DNA from: Aeromicrobium sp. Root495
Lineage (GTDB): Bacteria > Actinomycetota > Actinomycetes > Propionibacteriales > Nocardioidaceae
DNA length: 64,000 nucleotides
Assembly (NCBI RefSeq): GCF_001426755.1
Contig: NZ_LMFJ01000002.1
Span: 524,609 to 588,608 of the forward strand
Direction of reading: 5' to 3'
The notes under the pieces: model-generated
Told to the model about the DNA's origin: nothing
The model's input: the letters and a program-made list of their open reading frames with translations, nothing else
Database searches by the model: none
Made by a program: the position numbers and the translations under genes
In this document: positions 8,136-17,794 of the stretch, one piece after another
How the letters are laid out: each line of letters opens with the position of its first letter
Position numbering within the stretch: position 1 is the first letter of the stretch

Positions 8136-9559
8136 CGGCCGAGGTCGGCGACGGGCCACGGACCCGCGACCCGCTCCACCTGCGCCGCGAGGCTGAACAG
8201 CGGGCCGTCCTCGCCCGGTCGTCCGGCCAGCATGACGCCGACCGGCAGGGCGGGTCGCTCGGCCGTGGCCTCGGTGACGTGCAGCGGAAGGCTCACGGCC
8301 GGGACCCCGGCCATGTTGTAGACCGCGGTGTACGGGGTGAAGAGGAGCTCGCGCCGATGGTCCTCGGCGGGGTCGCCGGACTCGTTGAACCACTCCACGG
8401 GCTGGGGCGGCAGGGCGAGGGTGGGCGTCAGCCACACGTCGAAGTCGCGCATCGCCGTCAGGAGCGCCCGCGTGGTGGCCTCGAGGTACTGCAGCGCACC
8501 GGCGAGCTGCGGGCCTGTCACCTCTCGCCCACGCTGCAGCCAGTACCGCGTGTTGGGGCGCAGGACCTCGAGCGCCTCGTCCGGGACCGGCGCTGCTGCC
8601 ATGCCGCTGGACCAGACGGCGTTGAACTGCGGCTCCAGCTCGGGCGGGAAGGGATTGTCGACGTCGACCACCTCGTGACCGAGCGAGGCGAGCAGCCGGC
8701 TCGTCTCCTCCCAGGCCGCCACCGACTCCGGCGAGGCCTCGATGCCCGGCAGGTAAGGGGTGGACCAGCGGGCCACCCGCAGCCGTCGCGGCTCGCGGCC
8801 GGCCCAGTCGACGAACGGCGTGGTCGGATCGGGCAAGGGACGGAGGTCTCCCGGCATGGGGTGGGCCATGGCGTCGAGGAGTGCCGCGGCGTCGCGCACG
8901 GTCCGTGACAGCGGCCCGTCGCCCGCCAGGCCGCTCCAGTCGCTGCCCAGCGGTCCGGCGCTCACCCGTCCACGGCTCGGCTTGAATCCGACGATGCCGC
9001 AGCAGCTGGCCGGGATGCGGAGGGATCCTCCGCCGTCGCTGCCCTGAGCCACCGGGACGAGGCGCGCCGCCACGGCCGCGGCCGCACCGCCGCTCGAGCC
9101 ACCGGCGTTCCGGGTGAGGTCCCAGGGGGTCCGGGCGGGGCCGACCAGGTCGTTGTCGGTGTACGAGGACAGACCGAACTCCGGGGTGTTGGTCTTGCCC
9201 AGGCTGATGAAGCCGGCTCGTCGGACGAGCGTCACCGCGTTGGCGTCGACCTGCGGGACGTTGTCGCGCATGAGGACGGATCCCATGGTCGTGCGCACGC
9301 CGGCCGTCGCGTTGAGGTCCTTGAAGGCGGTGGGCACGCCCGCGAAGACGGGTACGTCGTCTCCGCGGGCGCGCCTCTCGTCGACGGACCTGGCCTCGGC
9401 GAGCGCGGCCTCGTCGGTGACCGTGACGAACGCGCCGAGCTGCTGGTCGAACGCGGCCACGCGGTCGAGGTGGTGCTGCACGAGCTCGACCGACGAGACC
9501 TCACCGCTCGCGAGGAGGCGGGCCTGGTCGTGCGCGTCGAGGGCGTGCAGCTCGGTCAC
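8132..9559 (-). CDS. Amidase signature family hydrolase
   Basis: A 475-residue amidase-signature enzyme with the full Ser-cisSer-Lys triad: Lys80 (TAFKDLNA), cis-Ser155 (GGSSGG) and nucleophile Ser179 (DGGGSLRIPA). Such enzymes hydrolyse amides or, as GatA, act in tRNA amidation. The absence of gatB/gatC neighbours argues for a catabolic amidase. The substrate is unknown. It lies ten bases downstream of a lipoprotein gene and probably shares its transcript. It is convergent with the metalloprotease gene and overlaps it by three bases within a CTAG palindrome that supplies both stop codons. Confidence 0.9.
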   Translation of the reverse strand: MTELHALDAHDQARLLASGEVSSVELVQHHLDRVAAFDQQLGAFVTVTDEAALAEARSVDERRARGDDVPVFAGVPTAFKDLNATAGVRTTMGSVLMRDNVPQVDANAVTLVRRAGFISLGKTNTPEFGLSSYTDNDLVGPARTPWDLTRNAGGSSGGAAAAVAARLVPVAQGSDGGGSLRIPASCCGIVGFKPSRGRVSAGPLGSDWSGLAGDGPLSRTVRDAAALLDAMAHPMPGDLRPLPDPTTPFVDWAGREPRRLRVARWSTPYLPGIEASPESVAAWEETSRLLASLGHEVVDVDNPFPPELEPQFNAVWSSGMAAAPVPDEALEVLRPNTRYWLQRGREVTGPQLAGALQYLEATTRALLTAMRDFDVWLTPTLALPPQPVEWFNESGDPAEDHRRELLFTPYTAVYNMAGVPAVSLPLHVTEATAERPALPVGVMLAGRPGEDGPLFSLAAQVERVAGPWPVADLGR

Positions 9560-9569
9560 GCCTCGCGCC

Positions 9570-10157
9570 TCAGGACTTCCAGGACCAGCTGGCGGCGACG
9601 GACTCGGCGATCTCCTGCTGCTCGGCGTCCGGGCGGTCCTCGGAGTAGCTGAACGTGACGACGTAGCCGTTGTCGCCGTGGGCGACGTAGTACTGGCGCT
9701 GGTCGATCTTGTTGGAGCCGACCTTGGCGGTGTACGAGATGACGGTGGCGTCGTCGCCGTCGAGGGAGACGGGGTCCTCGACCTTCATGTTCTCGGTGGA
9801 GAGCATGGCGAGGCCCTTCTTGGCCGCGTCGGCGCGGTCGTCGAGGTCCTGGAAGTTCGCGATGGCGGGGTCGGAGACGACGTTGACGTTGTCGGTGAAC
9901 CCGTCCTTGTCGTTGGGGTCGGCCGCGAGCACCTCGAAGTTGACCGAGGGCATGGCGGAGGCGTCCTTGGCCTCCCAGCCGTCGGGCGCGTTGAAGGTGA
10001 AGTCGTCGGCGCTCTGCTCGGCGCCGGTGGCCGCGGCCGCGGTGGCCTTCGAGTCGCCGGACGTGTCGTCGGAGGACTTCTTGTCATCACCCCCGCCGCA
10101 GGCGGTGAGGGCGAGGGAGGCGGTCAGGGCAACAGCGGCGATGCGCGTACGGGTCAT
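9570..10157 (-). CDS. Secreted lipoprotein, LpqN/LpqT-like
   Basis: A 195-residue predicted lipoprotein: Arg-containing N-terminus, short hydrophobic stretch and LTAC lipobox with Cys20, then an Asp/Ser/Ala-rich linker to about residue 50. The rest (FNAPDGWEA, VNVVSDPAI, YYVAHGDNGYVVTFSY, final SWSW) has the layout of actinobacterial LpqN/LpqT-type proteins, a family of poorly known function in the cell envelope. The assignment is by pattern only. ACCCTA at 10164-10169 reads TAGGGT on the coding strand, six bases before the ATG, which points to a leaderless start. Confidence 0.78.
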   Translation of the reverse strand: MTRTRIAAVALTASLALTACGGGDDKKSSDDTSGDSKATAAAATGAEQSADDFTFNAPDGWEAKDASAMPSVNFEVLAADPNDKDGFTDNVNVVSDPAIANFQDLDDRADAAKKGLAMLSTENMKVEDPVSLDGDDATVISYTAKVGSNKIDQRQYYVAHGDNGYVVTFSYSEDRPDAEQQEIAESVAASWSWKS

Positions 10158-10166
10158 GACATCACC

Positions 10167-10850
10167 CTAGGGCCCCTTGACCGAACGGACGAGTCCGACG
10201 ACGTCGTCCACGACGCCCCTGACCACCGGCACGCGCGTGAGTCGCAGGAGCCGATCGATGAGCGGCACGGCACGCTCGACGAGCTCGCGCGTCCGTCTCT
10301 GGTCGGGACTCCGGTCGTGCACCCAGAACAGGACGACGCCCATCTGCAGGAGCCACATGAGCTCCGGGAGCTCCTCGCGCAGCGCCTTGGACACCTTGAG
10401 GTCGGAGCCGTCGATGGTGGCCCGGTGGATCTGGACCGCGGCCTCGCGGGCCGGCGTGGACGCCTCGCTGAAGGGGGACAGCGGGCTGGTGGGCTCGGCG
10501 GCGTTCTTGAAGAACGTCCCGGCGAACTCGTGGTACTCCGAGGCGATGTCGACCCACGCCGAGAGCACCGCCCGCAACCGGTCGCTGTACGCAGTCCTGC
10601 CCTCGAGGCCCTGGAGCGCCTCCGCCGCCGCGGCGGCATGAGCCTCCTGGAGCTGGTCGTAGAAGGCCTGGACCAGGTGCTCCTTGGAGCTGAAGTAGTA
10701 GTAGGCGTTGCCCGCAGAGACGCCGGCCTGCTGTGCGACGGCCCGCATCGTCGTCCCGTCGTATCCGTGGGAGCGGAAAAGGTCCAGGGCCGCGTCGAGG
10801 ATGGCGGCCCTGGTCTGGCGGGCCTTCTCCGTCGCCGGCGTCTCAGTCAC
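10167..10850 (-). CDS. TetR-family transcriptional regulator
   Basis: A 227-residue TetR regulator. The helix-turn-helix lies at about residues 27-60 (TTMRAVAQQAGVSAGNAYYYFSSKEHL). The ligand domain has no feature that names an effector. It starts at GTG; TAGGTT on the coding strand (10857-10862) ends six bases upstream, suggesting leaderless transcription. Its neighbours are a lipoprotein downstream and a small membrane protein upstream whose promoter carries TTGAAC palindromes. This TetR could bind those palindromes, but nothing in the sequence proves it. Confidence 0.9.
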   Translation of the reverse strand: MTETPATEKARQTRAAILDAALDLFRSHGYDGTTMRAVAQQAGVSAGNAYYYFSSKEHLVQAFYDQLQEAHAAAAAEALQGLEGRTAYSDRLRAVLSAWVDIASEYHEFAGTFFKNAAEPTSPLSPFSEASTPAREAAVQIHRATIDGSDLKVSKALREELPELMWLLQMGVVLFWVHDRSPDQRRTRELVERAVPLIDRLLRLTRVPVVRGVVDDVVGLVRSVKGP

Positions 10851-10896
10851 CCGGTCAACCTATCCGGGGGTCCGGGTGTCCCGCTCGTCCTGGCGC

Positions 10897-11361
10897 TCAC
10901 CTCTGCGGGTAGGCGGCGTAGGTGGCCGGGCTGACGGCGGTGGACTGGTAGGTCGGGGCTCGGTGGTTGCGACGCATGGAGGTGAAGACGCCCAGGTTGA
11001 CGAGGTGCACGATGCCCAGCACCAGCAGGACCGAGCCGATCTTCACGCTCACTGCGGTGATCATGTCGGCCGCACCGTCCTGCTGTCCGCCCGTCCGCAG
11101 GAAGAGCAGCACGAAGCCGAGGTTCAAGAGGTAGAAGCCCACCACGAGCAGCTGGTTGACGGCGTCGGCGAGGCCCTCGTTCTCCTCGTACACGTCCCGG
11201 AGGAAGACCGCTCCGTTGCGGGACAGCGTGCGGGCCACCCAGATCGTGACCGGGACGGCCGTCACGAGGTAGACGAGGTATCCCACGAGGGTCCAGTCGA
11301 TCCCGCTCGGTGGGGCCGCAGCAGGGCCGACGATTGCTTGAACGTGTTCAAAAGTAGTCAT
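10897..11361 (-). CDS. Small membrane protein of unknown function
   Basis: A 154-residue protein with about three membrane helices (near residues 22-43, 68-90 and 103-125) and a polar C-terminal tail. I do not recognise the family. The ATG at 11361 (MTTFEHV) is preferred over an upstream GTG/ATG because TATGGT (coding strand, 11368-11373) lies six bases before it and TTGAAC lies 17 bases further up, a complete promoter for a leaderless message. The -35 falls inside a 16-bp palindrome, and a second copy of that palindrome begins 10 bases inside the coding region, so expression is probably repressed by a dimeric regulator. Confidence 0.75.
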   Translation of the reverse strand: MTTFEHVQAIVGPAAAPPSGIDWTLVGYLVYLVTAVPVTIWVARTLSRNGAVFLRDVYEENEGLADAVNQLLVVGFYLLNLGFVLLFLRTGGQQDGAADMITAVSVKIGSVLLVLGIVHLVNLGVFTSMRRNHRAPTYQSTAVSPATYAAYPQR

Positions 11362-11397
11362 GGACCGACCATAGACCAAGAGTTGAACATGTTCAAC
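11338..11397 (-). promoter_or_regulatory. Paired TTGAAC palindromes over a leaderless promoter
   Basis: GTTGAACATGTTCAAC (11382-11397) is a perfect palindrome and TTGAACGTGTTCAA (11338-11351) is a near-identical second copy, centres 45 bases apart. On the minus strand TTGAAC (11391-11396), a 17-base spacer and TATGGT (11368-11373) form a promoter for the membrane protein, so a bound repressor would cover the -35 and the start of the gene. Confidence 0.7.
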
Positions 11398-11430
11398 TCG
11401 CGGACGGGGTCACGTCGCTAGGATGCTCGG

Positions 11431-12315
11431 GTGGGCACGCCGAAGGTCATCCTCTTCTACGCGTTCGCGCCCCTTCCGGACCCGGACGCCGTCCGCCTGT
11501 GGCAGCACACGCTGGCCTCGTCCCTGGGCCTGAAGGGCCGCGTCATCATCTCTCGGCACGGCATCAACGGGACGCTCGGCGGCGACGTGCTCGAGCTCAA
11601 GAAGTACGTCAAGGGACTGAGGTCGTTCGCGCCCTTTCGCGGCACCGACATCAAGTGGAGCGCGGGCGAGGCGCTGCCCGACGGCTCGTCCGCCCTCTTC
11701 CCCCGGCTGAGCGTGAAGGTCCGCGACGAGATCGTGACCTTCGGGGCCGTGGGCGAGCTCGAGGTCGATGCCGACGGCGTCGTGGGCGGTGCGCCGCGAC
11801 TCACTCCCGAGGAGCTGCACGCCCTCGTCGAGCGTGAGGACGTGGTCTTCCTCGACGGCCGGAACAGCGTGGAGGCGCAGGTGGGCCGGTTCAAGGGCGC
11901 GGTCGTGCCGGGCGTCGAGGCCACGCGCGAGTTCGTCGACGTGCTCGAGTCCGGCGCGCTCGACCACCTCAAGGACAAGACCGTCGTCACGTACTGCACC
12001 GGCGGGATCCGCTGCGAGGTCCTGACGCCTCTGATGCGCAACCGGGGGTTCACCGACGTCTACCAGCTCGACGGCGGTATCGCCCGCTACGGCGAGGCGT
12101 ACGGTGACGACGGCTTGTGGGAGGGCTCCCTGTACGTCTTCGACGCCCGCGACACCGTGGAGTTCTCCGACCACGCAGCGGTCGTGGGTCGGTGCGACCA
12201 CTGCGGGACCCCCACCAAGGACGTGGTGGACTGCGCCGACGGCGGATGCGTGCGCCAGATGGTCCGGTGCCCCGCCTGTGCGACGACAGACCACCGCTGC
12301 GACCGGCCCCGCTGA
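11431..12315 (+). CDS. trhO: tRNA uridine-34 hydroxylase (rhodanese family)
   Basis: A 294-residue YceA/TrhO-type protein, which forms 5-hydroxyuridine at the wobble position of certain tRNAs. An N-terminal UPF0176 domain (residues ~1-115, with [11 protein letters not shown] and a DIKWS motif) precedes a rhodanese domain whose active loop CTGGIRCE begins at Cys189. The C-terminus carries a cysteine cluster (CDHCGTP, CADGGC, CPAC) that probably binds zinc, as in longer family members. It starts at GTG; TAGGAT at 11419-11424, six bases upstream, suggests a leaderless message. Confidence 0.9.
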   Translation: MGTPKVILFYAFAPLPDPDAVRLWQHTLASSLGLKGRVIISRHGINGTLGGDVLELKKYVKGLRSFAPFRGTDIKWSAGEALPDGSSALFPRLSVKVRDEIVTFGAVGELEVDADGVVGGAPRLTPEELHALVEREDVVFLDGRNSVEAQVGRFKGAVVPGVEATREFVDVLESGALDHLKDKTVVTYCTGGIRCEVLTPLMRNRGFTDVYQLDGGIARYGEAYGDDGLWEGSLYVFDARDTVEFSDHAAVVGRCDHCGTPTKDVVDCADGGCVRQMVRCPACATTDHRCDRPR

Positions 12316-12339
12316 TGGACCGTCCCGCGGCGGCGAGGC

Positions 12340-12822
12340 TCAGCGGCCGCCGAGGTGACGCTGCATGGCGACGTTGAGCTCGGCGACGACGGATGACACC
12401 TGCCGGGCCACGAAGTCGTTGAGCCGGTGGCGCAGACTCTCGCCGGGCTCGGGCAGGAGCTCGTCGAGGCGCACCTCGAGCCGGCGGTCGGTGCCTTCGC
12501 GGTCGATGAGGAGGTCGGTGACGTCGGCGCCGCCGAGGGCCGGCCACACCGTGACGCGGAGGTCGATACCCACCTCGGAGGCCGAGCGGGACCGGGCCTG
12601 CACGAGCGTGGTGATGGATCCGGCGGCCGGGCGCCGGTAGCCCGCGGGCGGGTCGGCGCGGTGGGCCGGGTCGTCGTCGGCGAGCACCTCGAACTCGTGC
12701 ACGAGGGGCCTGGAGATCTGTCGTTCGGCAGTGCGCACGAGGAGGGCCTGGAGCGTGCGGGCGGCGTCGTCGAGCTGGGCGTAGGTCAGCCCGCCTCGTC
12801 CGTCCAGCAGCTCGTCGTCCAT
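12340..12822 (-). CDS. Hypothetical protein
   Basis: A 160-residue soluble, acidic protein that I do not recognise. The frame stays open well upstream, but the ATG at 12822 (MDDELLDGRGG) is chosen because the upstream part would cross the ArsR operator region. The middle is low in identifiable motifs; the C-terminus (LRHRLNDFVARQVSSVVAELNVAMQ) looks helical. It is transcribed divergently from the ArsR operon and may share its operators. No function can be assigned. Confidence 0.6.
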   Translation of the reverse strand: MDDELLDGRGGLTYAQLDDAARTLQALLVRTAERQISRPLVHEFEVLADDDPAHRADPPAGYRRPAAGSITTLVQARSRSASEVGIDLRVTVWPALGGADVTDLLIDREGTDRRLEVRLDELLPEPGESLRHRLNDFVARQVSSVVAELNVAMQRHLGGR

Positions 12823-12845
12823 GGGGCCAGCATGCCAGACCTTGA

Positions 12846-12906
12846 TCAACCAGATGGTTGACAACGAGCCCGGCGGGATCGTACCGTTGATCAACCAGAA
12901 GGTTGA
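12846..12906 (+). promoter_or_regulatory. Double ArsR-type operator and promoter
   Basis: Two copies of a 16-bp palindrome, TCAACCAGATGGTTGA (12846-12861) and TCAACCAGAAGGTTGA (12891-12906), lie 45 bases apart in a longer direct repeat. TTGACA at 12858-12863 and TACCGT at 12882-12887, 18 bases apart, form a promoter for the arsR gene; the first operator overlaps the -35 and the second the expected start. This layout fits negative autoregulation. Confidence 0.8.
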
Positions 12907-12924
12907 CGACGAAGGAGGCGGGAG

Positions 12925-13293
12925 ATGGCCGACCAGCTCTCCCAGTTGTTCGCGGCCCTCGCGGACCCCACCCGGCGTGACATGGTCGCGCGGCTCGCGG
13001 TGGCCGACGCCACCGTCGGCCAGCTCGCCGAGCCGTACGACGTGAGCCTCCAAGCGGTCTCCAAGCACCTCAAGGTGCTCGAGTCCGCCGGCCTCGTGAC
13101 CCGTGGTCGCGCGGCACAGACCCGCCCCGTCCATCTCGAGGCGAAGGTGTTCGACCTCATGACCAAGTGGATCGAGCGGTACCAGCAGCAGGCCGAGGAG
13201 CGCTACCAGCGCCTCGACGCGGTGCTGGACGCCATGAACGGCCCAGCAGACGGAACAGTGCAGACCGACCCGCAGGAGGGGACAGCATCATGA
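12925..13293 (+). CDS. ArsR-family transcriptional regulator
   Basis: A 122-residue winged-helix repressor of the ArsR type associated with SRPBCC/AHSA1 proteins. The FAALADPTRRDMVARL helix, the recognition helix DVSLQAVSKHLKVLESAGLV and the wing with RPVHLEA are all clear. It has no ArsR metal-binding CVC motif, so a metal sensor is unlikely. GGAGGCGGG precedes the ATG. It is the first gene of a three-gene, translationally coupled operon, overlapping the next ATG in ATGA, and probably represses itself through the paired TCAACC palindromes. Confidence 0.92.
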   Translation: MADQLSQLFAALADPTRRDMVARLAVADATVGQLAEPYDVSLQAVSKHLKVLESAGLVTRGRAAQTRPVHLEAKVFDLMTKWIERYQQQAEERYQRLDAVLDAMNGPADGTVQTDPQEGTAS

Positions 13294-13769
13294 ACGCACC
13301 GACGAGGCACGCAGGAGTCCAGGTGGAGGCGCCCGACGACGCCCCCGTCATCCTCATGACCCGAGACTTCGCGGCCACCCCCGCGCAGCTGCGCCGGGCC
13401 CACCTCGACCCCGAGATCTTCGCCCGGTGGATCGGCCCCAAGGGCTACGTCACCGAGATCGACCGCTGGGACGCGCGGACGGGAGGCAGCTGGCGCTTCA
13501 CGCACCAGGGGCACGGCTTCTTCGGCAGCTTCCACGAGGTCGGCCACGACCGGCTCGTGCAGACGTTCACGTGGGAAGGGATGCCCACCTCCGTCTCGGT
13601 CGACACCCTGACCTTCGAGGACCTGGGCGACGGCCGGACGCGGCTGCGCACGAAGTCGTTCTTCGAGAGCTTCCCCGCCCGTGACGGCATGCTGTCGAGC
13701 GGCATGGAGGGTGGCGTGAGCGACGGGTACGAGAAGCTCGACGACCTCCTCGCCGACGGCGCGCTGTGA
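13290..13769 (+). CDS. SRPBCC (AHSA1-like) protein
   Basis: A 159-residue START/Bet v1-fold protein of the AHSA1-like group. Typical landmarks are TRDFAATPAQLRRAHLDPEIFARWIGP, TGGSWRF, FGSFHEV and the C-terminal GMEGGVSDGYEKLDDLL. These proteins have a hydrophobic cavity and in actinobacteria are very often partnered with an ArsR repressor, as here; the ligand and activity are mostly unknown. The start overlaps the arsR stop by four bases and the stop overlaps the next GTG, indicating coupled translation. Confidence 0.88.
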   Translation: MNAPTRHAGVQVEAPDDAPVILMTRDFAATPAQLRRAHLDPEIFARWIGPKGYVTEIDRWDARTGGSWRFTHQGHGFFGSFHEVGHDRLVQTFTWEGMPTSVSVDTLTFEDLGDGRTRLRTKSFFESFPARDGMLSSGMEGGVSDGYEKLDDLLADGAL

Positions 13770-14320
13770 CGGCCGCTGAGCGCCATCGCGACGTGGCCGG
13801 GCGGTTCGCCGGCCACGTCGCGGCGGTGACCGACTGGGATGCGCCTGTTCCCGTCGACGGCTGGGTCGCGCGTGACGTGGTGGCCCACCTCGTGGAGTGG
13901 CTCCCGGGGCTGCTCGCGGCCGACGGCGAGGAGCTGGGCGCGGTTCCGCCCGTCGCCGACGGCCCCGTGGCCGCCTGGACGGCTCATGCCGCGGCGGTCC
14001 AGGCGCTGCTCGACGCACCCGACGCCGATCGGCCGTTCACGCACCAGCACCTCGGAACGTTGCCGCTGGAGGATGCGATCGACCGTTTCTACACGTCCGA
14101 CGTCTTCATGCACACGTGGGACCTCGCCCAGGCCGCAGGCAGGCCCTCGGGCCTGCCCGAGCTCGAGTGTGCCGAGATGCTCGCGGGCATGGAGCCTCAC
14201 GACGCGATGCTCCGGTCCTCGGGTCAGTACGGACCGCGCGTCGAGGTGCCTGGCGACGCCCCCGCCGAGGAGCGCCTCGCCGCGTTCATCGGGCGAGACC
14301 CGCAGTGGCGCTCGCGCTGA
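13766..14320 (+). CDS. TIGR03086-type mycothiol-dependent/DinB-like protein
   Basis: A 184-residue DinB-fold protein of the maleylpyruvate isomerase N-terminal group. WVARDVVAHLVEWLPGLL near residues 33-50 and the metal-type histidines His41 and those in FMHTWDLAQAAG near residues 114-125 fit that family, many members of which use mycothiol. It starts at GTG, overlapping the SRPBCC gene by four bases. Its end overlaps the end of the convergent AraC gene by 35 bases. The reaction is unknown; the ArsR-SRPBCC-DinB trio suggests a small detoxification or stress operon. Confidence 0.78.
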   Translation: MTAAERHRDVAGRFAGHVAAVTDWDAPVPVDGWVARDVVAHLVEWLPGLLAADGEELGAVPPVADGPVAAWTAHAAAVQALLDAPDADRPFTHQHLGTLPLEDAIDRFYTSDVFMHTWDLAQAAGRPSGLPELECAEMLAGMEPHDAMLRSSGQYGPRVEVPGDAPAEERLAAFIGRDPQWRSR

Positions 14321-15314
14321 CGGCTCGTCGCGCGGCGCGGTGCTGCGCCGGGCTGATCCCGCGCACGCGGGAGAAGGCGGCGCTCAGGGCGAACGGCGTG
14401 CTGTAGCCGACCTGGCGGGCGATCGAGCCGATCGTCGCGTCGGTGCGATCGAGGAGGTCGGCGGCGAGTGCGAGCCGCCACGACGTCAGGTGCGCCATGG
14501 GTGACTCGCCGACGACCTCGCTGAACCGGCGGGCGAACGCTGAGCGCGAGGTGCCGGTCGCGCGGGCCAGGGACTCGACGGTCCAGGGGTCGGCGGGCCT
14601 CTGCTGGACGAGGCGCAGCGCCTCGCCGACCACGGGGTCGGAGGCGGCTCGGTACCAGCCAGGTGCCTCGTGCTCCGCCGACGCGAGCCAGGCGCGCACG
14701 ACGCCGAGCACCACGAGGTCGAGGAGCCGATCGAGGAAGACGTCCTGGCCGGGGGCGTCGCGCTGCACCTCGGCGCACAGCAGGTCGACGAGGTCGGCGC
14801 TCCAGTCGGCCCGGCGCAGGACGAGGCGCGGCGGCAGGGCCAGGAGCAGGCGCTCGCTCACGGCGGTGGCGGTCTCGTACGTACCGGTGACCAGGACGTC
14901 GCGGCCGGCGGGGTCGTTGCCCCAGCTGCGCGTGGCCGGATCGAAGAGGAGCTCCTCGGTGAGCGAGCGACCCGACGCGTCGAGACACACGCCGCCCGGG
15001 TCGATGAAGACCTGCGGCGAGGTGCCGGGGGCGTCGGCGACGGTGTAGTGGTCAGGGCCGTGGGCCAGCAGGACGTCACCCGGCCCCAGGAGCACGGCCG
15101 GCTCGTCGTCGGCCACCACCCACGCCTGGCCGCTGACGACCACCGCGACCGAGAGCGGGGCCTCGTCGCGGATCCGCAGCGACCACGGCGGGTCGAAGAC
15201 GGACCGGATCAGGAACGCGCCGTTGGCCCGCGTCCCGTCGAGGAGCCCGCCCACGATGTCTATCCGTGGAGCGTAGCCGAGACGATGGCGTATGTCAGCA
15301 GGCGATGAGACCAT
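14286..15314 (-). CDS. AraC-family regulator with cupin sensor domain
   Basis: A 342-residue regulator. The N-terminal two thirds match AraC-binding/cupin_6 sensors (FDPPWSLRIRDEAPL, GQAWVVADDEPAVLLGPGDVLLAHG), and residues ~240-330 hold two AraC helix-turn-helix motifs (TVESLARATGTSRSAFARRFSEVVGESP and IGSIARQVGYSTPFALSAAFSRVRGISPAQ). Relatives start nearer the DIVGGLLDGTRANG stretch, where only a GTG is available, so the true start may be about 20 codons further in. It is divergent from a DUF1772-like gene that is a likely target, and overlaps the convergent DinB-like gene by 35 bases. Confidence 0.88.
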   Translation of the reverse strand: MVSSPADIRHRLGYAPRIDIVGGLLDGTRANGAFLIRSVFDPPWSLRIRDEAPLSVAVVVSGQAWVVADDEPAVLLGPGDVLLAHGPDHYTVADAPGTSPQVFIDPGGVCLDASGRSLTEELLFDPATRSWGNDPAGRDVLVTGTYETATAVSERLLLALPPRLVLRRADWSADLVDLLCAEVQRDAPGQDVFLDRLLDLVVLGVVRAWLASAEHEAPGWYRAASDPVVGEALRLVQQRPADPWTVESLARATGTSRSAFARRFSEVVGESPMAHLTSWRLALAADLLDRTDATIGSIARQVGYSTPFALSAAFSRVRGISPAQHRAARRAVSASATAGLAR

Positions 15315-15348
15315 GGATCGTCCCGCTCATCCGCGGTGTCATGGAGTC

Positions 15349-15804
15349 ATGACCCGCACGATGCTGCTCATCGCCACCCTGTCCTCCGGCCTCGTCGCCG
15401 GCTTGTTCGCAGCGTTCTCTTACGCCGTCATGCCCGGGCTGCGCCGCGCCGACGACGCCGCCTTCGTCTCGGCCATGCGGGGCATCAACCACGCGATCCT
15501 CAACCCGGTCTTCGGCGTCCTGTTCGCCGGAGCACTCATCGCCTCGGGAGCGGCAGCGTTCCTCGCACGGGACCTCCCCGACGTCCGGGTCTGGGTGCTC
15601 GTCGGCGCGGGTTTCTACGTGCTGACGCTCGTGATCACGATGGCCGTGAACGTCCCCCTCAACGACGCGCTGCGCGACGGATCCGGCTCGGCCGCGCACC
15701 TCCGGGCGCAGTTCGAGAACACGTGGACGGCGTGGAACGTCGTCCGGGCCGTCACGAGCTGCTGCGCCTTCGCGTCCCTGGCCGTCGCCTTCGGCCGCCT
15801 CTGA
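15349..15804 (+). CDS. DUF1772 (anthrone oxygenase-like) membrane protein
   Basis: A 151-residue protein with four predicted membrane helices (about residues 5-25, 48-68, 78-100 and 125-148). The pattern FAAFSYAVMPGLRRADD, MRGINHAILNPVF, NVPLNDALR and WNVVRAVTS is that of DUF1772/anthrone-oxygenase-like proteins of unknown reaction in bacteria. The frame is open from 15292, but the ATG at 15349 gives the family N-terminus (MTRTMLLIATLSSGLVAG) and leaves room for a promoter between it and the divergent AraC gene, which probably controls it. Confidence 0.82.
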   Translation: MTRTMLLIATLSSGLVAGLFAAFSYAVMPGLRRADDAAFVSAMRGINHAILNPVFGVLFAGALIASGAAAFLARDLPDVRVWVLVGAGFYVLTLVITMAVNVPLNDALRDGSGSAAHLRAQFENTWTAWNVVRAVTSCCAFASLAVAFGRL

Positions 15805-15864
15805 CCCCTGCCGTCGCAGCGGAAGATCGGAGGGGGTAGGGGGAATGATCCGGGCTTGATCGAA

Positions 15865-15885
15865 GTTGATAGAGTAAGACTCAAG
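15865..15885. promoter_or_regulatory. HspR-binding HAIR-like element
   Basis: GTTGATA, seven bases, then ACTCAAG. The right arm is a perfect match and the left arm a partial one (TTGA core) to the published HAIR consensus CTTGAGT-N7-ACTCAAG bound by HspR. It lies 59 bases before the dnaK ATG, where HspR would repress the operon that encodes it. Confidence 0.7.
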
Positions 15886-15943
15886 TCAGTTGACTGAGAT
15901 CTTTCAACATCAGCAGCACCCCCGATCAGCAGGAGGAACACCC

Positions 15944-17790
<1,847 letters not shown>

Positions 17791-17794
<4 letters not shown>

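Noticed and set aside
3561..8435. Very long open frame on the minus strand across the metalloproteases
   Set aside because: It is an artefact of GC-rich codon use opposite two clear secreted proteases; its translation is Arg/Gly/Ala/Asp-rich with no domain.
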